This document shows positions 58,040 to 64,000 of a DNA stretch of 64,000 bases, one piece after another (the stretch's first letter is position 1; each line of letters opens with the position of its first letter). This stretch comes from Pseudomonas sp. ATCC 13867 (GTDB lineage Bacteria > Pseudomonadota > Gammaproteobacteria > Pseudomonadales > Pseudomonadaceae): the NCBI RefSeq assembly GCF_000349845.1, contig NC_020829.1:4285001-4349000 (forward strand), written 5' to 3'. The position numbers and the translations under genes were made by a program. The notes beneath the pieces were generated by a model. The model was not told the origin of the DNA and did not search any database. It saw only the letters and a list, made by a program, of their open reading frames with translations.

Positions 58040-59431
58040 TTACAGATGCGTCTCGGCAAACTCCGCCAGCACCGAGCGCGGCACCCCTTGCAGGGTCACG
58101 TGCACGCCGTGGGGGAAGTCCTTGAAGCGTTCGGTCAGGTAGGTGAGACCAGAGCTGGTGGCCGACAGGTAGGGCGTGTCGATCTGCGCCAGGTTGCCCA
58201 GACAGACCACCTTCGAGCCGTTGCCGGCGCGGGTGATGATGGTCTTCATCTGGTGCGGGGTGAGGTTCTGGCACTCGTCGATCAGGATCAGGCTCTGCTG
58301 GAAGCTGCGGCCGCGGATGTAGTTCAGCGATTTGAACTGCAGCGGAACCTTGCTGAGGATGTAGTCGACGCTGCCGTGGGTGCACTCGTCGTCCGAATGC
58401 AGCGCCTCCAGGTTGTCGGTGATGGCGCCGAGCCAGGGCTCCATCTTCTCCGCCTCGGTGCCCGGCAGGAAGCCGATGTCCTCGTCCAGCCCCTGCACGC
58501 TGCGAGTGGCGATGATCCTTCTGTAACGCTTGCTGACCATCGTCTGCTCGATGGCGGCGGCCAGGGCCAGGATGGTTTTGCCCGAGCCCGCGGCGCCGGA
58601 CAGGTTGACCAGGTGGATATCCGGGTCGAGCAGCGCATAGAGCGCCAGCGCCTGGTAGATATCGCGCGGCCGCAGCCCCCACGCCTCCTGGTGCAGCAGC
58701 GGTTCCTGGTGCAGGTCGAGGATCAGCAGTTCGTCCTGCTGGATACCCTTGATCCAGCCGACGAAACCCTGTTCGTCGACGATGAACTCGTTGATGTGCA
58801 CCGCCGGCAGGTTGTCGGTGAGCTGCACGCGATGCCAGGTGCGGCCGTGGTCCTGGCGGGTTTCCACCTTGCTCACGCGGTCCCAGAAGGAACCGTTCAG
58901 GGAGTGGTAGCCGCGCGACAGCAGGTTGATGTCGTCGACCAGTTGGTCAGTGTGGTAGTCCTCGGCGAACACCCCGCAGGCGCGCGCCTTCAGGCGCATG
59001 TTGATGTCCTTGGTGACCAGCACCACGCGCTTGCTGCTATGGCGACTCTTCAGCTCCACCAACTGGTTGATGATCTTGTTGTCGTTCAGATGCTCGGGCA
59101 GCCAGGTAATCGGCTCGGCCCGCTTGCTCATGAGGATCGACAGACTACCGCAAGGCCCGCTCTTGCCACGCTGGATGGGAACGCCATCCTCCACCTGTTC
59201 GGGCGTCGCCTCGCCCAGCACCGAATCGATGAGACGGATCGCCTGGCGGCACTCCGCGGCCACGGTGTGCTTGCCGGTCTTGAGCTTGTCCAGTTCCTCC
59301 AGCACCGTCATCGGGATGGCGACGTGGTGCTCCTGGAAATTCAGCAAGGCGTTGGGATCGTGGATCAGAACGTTGGTATCGAGGACGTACAGGGTGGGCT
59401 GGGTCGGGCTGGAGCGTCCGTGGTCATCCAT
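58040..59431 (-). CDS. PIN-PhoH (PhoH2-type) ATPase/RNase
   Basis: The 463-residue protein has an N-terminal PIN nuclease domain (about 13-150, LDTNVLIHDP, VLEELDKLK, TKDINMRLKA) and a C-terminal PhoH ATPase domain (about 240-460). Walker A GAAGSGKT is at 279-286 and Walker B LILIDECQN at 381-389. PhoH2 proteins couple RNA unwinding to cleavage; the role in Pseudomonas is unclear. ATG 59431 follows AGAGGTGA; codons upstream are not supported. In PAO1 this gene also follows moaC, as remembered (PA3919). Confidence 0.93.
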   Translation of the reverse strand: MDDHGRSSPTQPTLYVLDTNVLIHDPNALLNFQEHHVAIPMTVLEELDKLKTGKHTVAAECRQAIRLIDSVLGEATPEQVEDGVPIQRGKSGPCGSLSILMSKRAEPITWLPEHLNDNKIINQLVELKSRHSSKRVVLVTKDINMRLKARACGVFAEDYHTDQLVDDINLLSRGYHSLNGSFWDRVSKVETRQDHGRTWHRVQLTDNLPAVHINEFIVDEQGFVGWIKGIQQDELLILDLHQEPLLHQEAWGLRPRDIYQALALYALLDPDIHLVNLSGAAGSGKTILALAAAIEQTMVSKRYRRIIATRSVQGLDEDIGFLPGTEAEKMEPWLGAITDNLEALHSDDECTHGSVDYILSKVPLQFKSLNYIRGRSFQQSLILIDECQNLTPHQMKTIITRAGNGSKVVCLGNLAQIDTPYLSATSSGLTYLTERFKDFPHGVHVTLQGVPRSVLAEFAETHL

Positions 59432-59742
59432 ACGCGGTTCACCTCTTCTGAGAGCGTTACGACGGAATGCCACTACAGCGCTCCGCCGCGCGGTGAGCCG
59501 CCTGCTCTCGCTACCGGGGCACGAGAGCACTGCATATAAGGGGACGGGCCGGGGCCGCCACCTGTCTGCAGGGTTCGGCGGTCTACGTCTCCAGAAATAC
59601 AGGAAAAAACATGACGATAAAAAGTCTTTTTCCTTCTCAGGCAGCTTTTTTTCGTCGTACGACGAAATACCTTGGCGGGGGCTGCGGGCAGCGCTAGCTT
59701 TAAAAGTCCTACCTCTCGTAACGCCCTCCCTTTTTCGCTAGA
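59432..59742. other. Intergenic region with a perfect 18-bp palindrome
   Basis: The 311-bp gap upstream of the PIN-PhoH gene is AT-rich for this genome in 59590-59670. It contains A- and T-tracts and a perfect palindrome at 59650-59667. No open frame is convincing. The palindrome is listed separately. Confidence 0.5.
59650..59667. promoter_or_regulatory. Perfect 18-bp palindrome TTTCGTCGTACGACGAAA
   Basis: All nine base pairs per arm match. It lies 219 bp upstream of the PIN-PhoH start and 76 bp after the polyamine-hydrolase stop. It has no T-run on the correct side, so it looks like a protein-binding operator, not a terminator. The binding protein is not identified. Confidence 0.5.
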
Positions 59743-60759
59743 TCAGTCCCTTAGGCCTCCGAAGAACGCCTGTGCATTGGCCGGCAGCGTCGGCAGGTGA
59801 TAGCCGCCCTCCTGCACAATGACCTTTGGCAGCCCCAACGACGCCACCTCGCGCCCGAGCCGGCCGAAGCCCTCGGTGGTCACTGCCACTTTCGACTGCG
59901 GGTCATCCTTGTAGATGTCGAAGCCCAGGGACAGCACCAGCGCCTGCGCACCGAACTCACGGACCGCCTGCAGCGCCGCCGTCACCTGCACGAAGAAGTC
60001 CTCTTCGCTGGCGCCATGTGCCATCGGCAGGTTGAGGTTGAAGCCTTCGCCCTGCCCCGTCCCGTGCTCGTCCTCGAAACCGGCGACCACCGGGTAGAAG
60101 TTGGTCGGGTCGCCGTGCACCGAGACATACAGCACGTCGTCGCGGCCGTAGAAGATTTCCTGGATGCCCTGGCCGTGGTGCATGTCGGTATCGAGGATGG
60201 CAACCTTGTCGAAACGCGCGCGCAGTTCGGCGGCGGCGATGGCGGCGTTGTTCAGGTAGCAGAAACCGCCAGCGCCTTCTTCCCGCGCGTGGTGGCCCGG
60301 CGGGCGGCACAGCGCGTAGGCCGCTGGAGCTCCATCGCGCACCACCCGCGCCGCCGCCACCGCACTTTGCGCCGACCAGTAGGCCGCGCGCCAGGTGTGC
60401 TCGCCCACCGGGCAGCTGCCGTCGGCGAGGTAGCGCGCCGCCTGGGCGAGGATGCCGCGCAGCGGGTTGCCCTCGCGGATAAAGACGTTGGACATCACCT
60501 CGTCGCCCCAATCCTCCGCTGCTTCATGCCAGCGCTCGTAGGCGTGTTCCAGGAAGTCCAGGTACGCCTTGCTGTGCACACCGAGCAGCGGCTCGCGACC
60601 GAAGTCCTGCGGTTGGGCGAGCGGAAAGCCCAACGCATGGACCGCTGCCAGGAGCTGCTCGGCGCGCTGTGGCACTTCCTGCGGGGTGCGCATCCGGCCA
60701 CGGGAGAAGTAGCTGCGCGGAATGTGCAGCAACTGGTCGGGGTGGAAGAAGGTCTGCAT
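59743..60759 (-). CDS. Histone deacetylase-like acetylpolyamine amidohydrolase
   Basis: The 338-residue zinc amidohydrolase of the class II histone deacetylase-like family has the catalytic His pair H156-H157 in RPPGHHARE, zinc residues D192 and H194 in DTDMHHGQG, and a further Asp in LSLGFDIYKDD. Bacterial members deacetylate acetylpolyamines or related amides. It is first or second in a unit with the M20 hydrolase and the MHS transporter, suggesting uptake and breakdown of an N-acylated or carbamoylated amine. ATG 60759 follows GGAGATATC. Confidence 0.88.
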   Translation of the reverse strand: MQTFFHPDQLLHIPRSYFSRGRMRTPQEVPQRAEQLLAAVHALGFPLAQPQDFGREPLLGVHSKAYLDFLEHAYERWHEAAEDWGDEVMSNVFIREGNPLRGILAQAARYLADGSCPVGEHTWRAAYWSAQSAVAAARVVRDGAPAAYALCRPPGHHAREEGAGGFCYLNNAAIAAAELRARFDKVAILDTDMHHGQGIQEIFYGRDDVLYVSVHGDPTNFYPVVAGFEDEHGTGQGEGFNLNLPMAHGASEEDFFVQVTAALQAVREFGAQALVLSLGFDIYKDDPQSKVAVTTEGFGRLGREVASLGLPKVIVQEGGYHLPTLPANAQAFFGGLRD

Positions 60760-60770
60760 CGATATCTCCT

Positions 60771-62000
60771 TCAGTCGAGTCGGCCGGCGCGGGCCAGCAC
60801 GGCATTGAGCAGCACGTCGGCGCCCTGGGTCGCCTGTTCGGGGATCACGTCTTCGGCCTCGTTGTGGCTCAGGCCGCCGACGCAGGGGATGAATATCATG
60901 GCGGTCGGGCATACCCGCGCCAGGTGGATGGCATCGTGGCCGGCGCCGCTGACGATGTCCTGGTGCGAATAGCCCAGGCCCCGCACGGCCTCGCGCACAT
61001 GGCCGACGCAATCGGCATCGAAGGGGGTCGCCGGACTGATCCAGTGCACACCGATTTCCAGCGTCAGTTCGCGGCGCGCGGCGATGGTTTGGAGCAATGC
61101 GCGGGCTTCCTGCTCCATGACGGCAATCACGTCGTCGCGGTGGTGGCGCAGGTCGATGGTGAAGTCCAGCAGCCCGGCAATGGTGTTGCGCGAGGATCTG
61201 GCGATCTCCAACTGGCCGACGGTCACCAGTCCGTGGGGCGGGGAGCGCTGGGCCAGCGCCTCGAGGGCACCGATCATCTCGGCGGCGCCGAACAGCGCAT
61301 CGTGGCGCAGCGGCATCGGCGTGGTGCCGGCGTGGGCGGCCTGGCCGCTGACGCGCACGTCCAGCCAGCGGATCGACTGGCCACCGGTGACCACCCCGAC
61401 ATCTATGGCGTTGTCCTCCAGGATCGGGCCCTGTTCGATGTGCGCCTCGAAGTAGGAGTCCAGGCGTCGGCCCAGTGGCAGGTCGCCTTGCCAGCCGAGC
61501 GCCTGCAGCGCTTCGCCGACGCTCACACCCTCGGCATCCCGCGAGGCCAGCGCGGCGTCCAGCGGCATGGCGCCGGTAAACGCCGCCGAGCCGAGCATGG
61601 CAGGGGTGAAGCGCGCGCCCTCCTCGTTGGTCCAGACCGCCACTTCCAACGGGCGGCGGGTACGGATGCCGTGGTCGTTCAGGCTGCGCAGCACTTCCAG
61701 CCCGGCCAGCACGCCGTACACGCCGTCGAAGCGACCACCCTCGGGCTGAGTGTCGAGATGACTGCCCATCACCACCGGCTCGAGGCCGTCGTTTACGCCG
61801 GCGCGGCGGGCGAACAGGTTGCCCACGGGGTCGCGGTGCAGGCTCAGACCGGCGTCGCGGCACCAGCGCTCGAACAGCTCGCGGCCGGCACGGTCCTCTT
61901 CCGACAGCGCCAGCCGGCGCGATCCGCCGCGGGCGGTGGCGCCAACCTCGGCCATGTCCATCAGACTCGCCCACAGGCGAGCACCGTCGATCTTCAGCAT
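60771..62000 (-). CDS. M20-family amidase, N-carbamoyl-L-amino acid hydrolase/allantoate amidohydrolase type
   Basis: The 409-residue two-zinc hydrolase has the family metal motifs: GSHLDT (79-84), GGRFDGVYG, NEEGARF, and the late LSHNEAED. It would hydrolyse an N-carbamoyl amino acid, ureido acid or similar amide. The exact substrate cannot be told from sequence. It sits between the MHS transporter (16-nt gap) and the polyamine hydrolase (11-nt gap), a clear operon. Confidence 0.9.
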   Translation of the reverse strand: MLKIDGARLWASLMDMAEVGATARGGSRRLALSEEDRAGRELFERWCRDAGLSLHRDPVGNLFARRAGVNDGLEPVVMGSHLDTQPEGGRFDGVYGVLAGLEVLRSLNDHGIRTRRPLEVAVWTNEEGARFTPAMLGSAAFTGAMPLDAALASRDAEGVSVGEALQALGWQGDLPLGRRLDSYFEAHIEQGPILEDNAIDVGVVTGGQSIRWLDVRVSGQAAHAGTTPMPLRHDALFGAAEMIGALEALAQRSPPHGLVTVGQLEIARSSRNTIAGLLDFTIDLRHHRDDVIAVMEQEARALLQTIAARRELTLEIGVHWISPATPFDADCVGHVREAVRGLGYSHQDIVSGAGHDAIHLARVCPTAMIFIPCVGGLSHNEAEDVIPEQATQGADVLLNAVLARAGRLD

Positions 62001-62016
62001 TGCAGTCTCCTGGAAA

Positions 62017-63306
62017 TCACGCGGCGGCCGGCGCTACGCGCACGCGCAGGCGGCGGTCGAGGCCGACGATGCACAGCAGCGAGAGGCCGGCCAGCAGGGA
62101 ATAGAACAGCGCCAGCGGCAGCCATTGACCGTCGAAGCGGTGTGCCAGCCAGGTGCCGATCAGCGGGGTCAGGCCGCCGGCGATGGCGCCGCAGACCTGG
62201 TAGGCGATGGAGATCGCCGAGTAGCGCACGCGGGTGTCGAACACTTCGCTGACGTAGCCGGCGATCACCGAATAGAAGCTGGACATGCACACCACGGCGG
62301 TGGCGATTCCCAGAACGATGGCCAGCGCGTGGCCCTGGCTGACCAGCAGGAACATCGGGTAGGGCGAGGCCAGCGCCAGCAGAGCCGCCAGCTTGAGGAA
62401 GCGCGCCGAACCGATCACTTCGGCCAGCCGCGCGGCCAGCGGCTGCACGCAGAACTGGATGAGCGCCACGTAGAACAGGCAATCGAGGATCAGCTTGCGG
62501 TCGATGGCCAGGTTCTGCGTGGTGTAGGAGATCATGAAGGTATTGGTGAAATAGACCCCGGCGATGCCGATGGTGTTGGCTCCGATGCACAGCAGCAGCG
62601 GGCGCCAGGCCGTGCGTACGACCTCCAGCGCCGGCAGCTTGTGCTGGCGGGCCTGCTGCTTCACGCGAGCGAATTCGGGGGACTCGTTCACCCCGAGGCG
62701 AATCGCCAGGCCGACGATCAATAATGCCGCGCTGGCGAGGAACGGCAGGCGCCAACCCCAGTCGAGGAAGGTCTGGCTGTCCATGCTGGTCACCGCCTTG
62801 AACGCCAGCAGCGAGAGGATCAACCCGGCCGGGCTACCCAGTTGCGCGAAGGAGGCGAAGAAGGTGCGGCGGCCGCTGGGCGCGTGCTCGCCGGCCATCA
62901 GCACCGCGCCGCCCCACTCGCCGCCGACGGCGATGCCCTGGACGATGCGCAGCAATACCAACAACACCGGGGCGAGCAGGCCTATCTGTCCATAGGTGGG
63001 CAACAGGCCGATGCACACCGTGGCCACGCCCATCATCACCAGGGTGACCAGCAGCGCCTTCTTGCGGCCGATGCGGTCGCCCAGGTGACCGAAGATCAGC
63101 CCGCCCAGCGGCCGCGCGAAGAAGCCCACGGCAAAGGTGCCGAAGGCGGCCATAGTGCTGAGGAACTGACTGTCGGAGGGGAAAAACAGCGTGCCGAACA
63201 CCAGGGCGGCAGCGGTGGCGTAGATATAGAAGTCGTACCACTCGATCATGGTACCGATGAATGCGGCCGTGGCGGCGCGGACCGGTTGCGGTGCGGGCTG
63301 GGACAT
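62017..63306 (-). CDS. MHS-family major facilitator transporter
   Basis: The 429-residue inner-membrane protein has 12 membrane segments and the metabolite:proton symporter signature (IEWYDFYIYATAAALV near the start, GHLGDRIGRKKAL loop, RIVQGIAVGGEWGGA). It would import an organic acid or amine for the two hydrolases downstream. It is divergent from the LysR gene at 63478. Confidence 0.92.
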   Translation of the reverse strand: MSQPAPQPVRAATAAFIGTMIEWYDFYIYATAAALVFGTLFFPSDSQFLSTMAAFGTFAVGFFARPLGGLIFGHLGDRIGRKKALLVTLVMMGVATVCIGLLPTYGQIGLLAPVLLVLLRIVQGIAVGGEWGGAVLMAGEHAPSGRRTFFASFAQLGSPAGLILSLLAFKAVTSMDSQTFLDWGWRLPFLASAALLIVGLAIRLGVNESPEFARVKQQARQHKLPALEVVRTAWRPLLLCIGANTIGIAGVYFTNTFMISYTTQNLAIDRKLILDCLFYVALIQFCVQPLAARLAEVIGSARFLKLAALLALASPYPMFLLVSQGHALAIVLGIATAVVCMSSFYSVIAGYVSEVFDTRVRYSAISIAYQVCGAIAGGLTPLIGTWLAHRFDGQWLPLALFYSLLAGLSLLCIVGLDRRLRVRVAPAAA

Positions 63307-63421
63307 CTCAGGCTCCCGGATCTTGTCGATTGTTTTAGGCAGCTTGCGAAAAGGCTCGGCGCTCTCCGGCGCCTGCGGACGTTATCGCCCCCAGCCGAAT
63401 AATCAGTCAATTTTCTAATCG

Positions 63422-63436
63422 TTATTCAAAGAATAA
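63422..63436. promoter_or_regulatory. LysR-type operator candidate in the divergent promoter
   Basis: TTATTCAAAGAATAA is a 15-bp palindrome with T-N11-A spacing, located 42 bp before the LysR-type start and 116 bp before the MHS transporter start. It fits autoregulation and control of the transporter operon; not proven. Confidence 0.55.
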
Positions 63437-63477
63437 TTACTGCTTATAATCGAAGGATTCCCCAACGGAGTCCCGTT

Positions 63478-64000
63478 ATGGAGCTTGGCCGCTTCCTCAA
63501 TGACCGCCTTGACTGGAACCTGCTGCGCACCTGGCTGGTGATCGGCCAGGAGCGCAGCATCAGCCGCGCCGCCGCACGCCTGCACCTGACCCAGCCGGCG
63601 GTCAGCCAGGCCCTGCGCCGGCTGGAGGAGCAACTGGGCGCCGCCCTGGTGCAGCGGCGTGGGCCACGCTTCGAGATCACCGCGCTGGGCGAGGAGATCC
63701 TGCGCATCGCTGGCGACATCAATGGCAATGTCTCGCGCCTGGCCGCGGCCCTGGAACAACCGGCCGACCAGGTGGTGGGCAAGGTCCGCCTGCTGAGCAT
63801 CAGCCGCATCCAGTCCGACTTCTATGACGACTTCCTCACCGGCTTCCACCGCGCCCACCCCGGCGTGGAGCTGGATATAGAAGTGATGCGCAGCGCCGAT
63901 GTACTCAGCTCGCTGCAACAGAAGACCGCCACCCTGGGCCTGGCGCTGTGCCGCCAACCTTCGCCGCGCCTGGAGCAGCGCACCTTCCTGCGCCAGCGCT
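63478..64000 (+). CDS. LysR-family transcriptional regulator (partial, 3' end outside the window)
   Basis: The first 174 codons are present. A winged helix-turn-helix (about 14-75, GQERSISRAAARLHLTQPAVSQALRRL) is followed by the beginning of the effector-binding domain (GKVRLLSISR). It is divergent from the MHS transporter operon, the usual target arrangement. The start is the first ATG after an AT-rich promoter region. Confidence 0.92.
   Translation, partial: MELGRFLNDRLDWNLLRTWLVIGQERSISRAAARLHLTQPAVSQALRRLEEQLGAALVQRRGPRFEITALGEEILRIAGDINGNVSRLAAALEQPADQVVGKVRLLSISRIQSDFYDDFLTGFHRAHPGVELDIEVMRSADVLSSLQQKTATLGLALCRQPSPRLEQRTFLRQR

Overview
This window is chromosomal DNA of a high-GC Pseudomonas, apparently close to but not P. 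aeruginosa. From memory, most gene blocks match PAO1 in content and order: pcs and aapJQMP, the esterase, rhlB-dauBAR, moaA1 to narL, ubiUVT, moeA1 to moaC, and the PIN-PhoH gene. The intergenic regions are full of the TGTAGGAGCGAGCTTGCTCG-type REP element common in non-aeruginosa Pseudomonas. No rRNA, tRNA, prophage, CRISPR array or complete insertion sequence was recognised.

Layout. 1-5 kb: sbcD (with the first codons of sbcC), an orphan TAXI-family solute receptor, yejK/ndpA and a DUF4344 metalloprotease. 5-9.4 kb: two GST-fold proteins, a GIY-YIG protein, an NTF2-like protein opposite a DJ-1/AraC regulator, and phosphatidylcholine synthase. 9.7-14 kb: general amino-acid ABC importer aapJQMP. 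14.5-15.2 kb: a carboxylesterase, then a 189-bp MITE-like element. 15.4-22.7 kb: a compact minus-strand cytochrome cd1 and heme d1 biosynthesis operon in the PAO1 nir order, but with two gene fusions (NirDL and NirJ-NirE), no nirN, and a MocR regulator in place of an evident ANR/DNR box. 24.5-30.4 kb: acyl-CoA synthetase, a cNMP-binding/GGDEF protein, an M19 dipeptidase and rhlB. 30.7-34.5 kb: the D-arginine catabolic genes dauBAR and a cationic amino-acid binding protein. 35.1-49.4 kb: respiratory nitrate reduction (moaA, a parvulin, narIJHG, narK2, narK1, and divergent narXL). 49.8-57.8 kb: a DGC-domain protein, O2-independent ubiquinone synthesis ubiTVU, and molybdopterin genes moeA, moaB, moaE, moaD, moaC with a C69 peptidase between moaB and moaE. 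58-64 kb: a PIN-PhoH ATPase, an acetylpolyamine-amidohydrolase-like protein, an M20 amidase, an MHS transporter and a truncated LysR gene.

How it fits together. About 42 kb is an anaerobic-respiration neighbourhood. NarXL and ANR sites control nitrate uptake and NarGHI. The moa/moe genes make the molybdenum cofactor that NarG needs. UbiTVU make quinone without oxygen. The nir cluster makes heme d1 and a cd1 cytochrome that would use the nitrite formed. The most unusual part is this nir cluster: fused, apparently inserted between genes adjacent in PAO1, next to a mobile-element remnant, and preceded by a 9-bp direct repeat that may be a MocR operator. Functions are inferred from motifs, gene order and remembered family knowledge. 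No database search was run.
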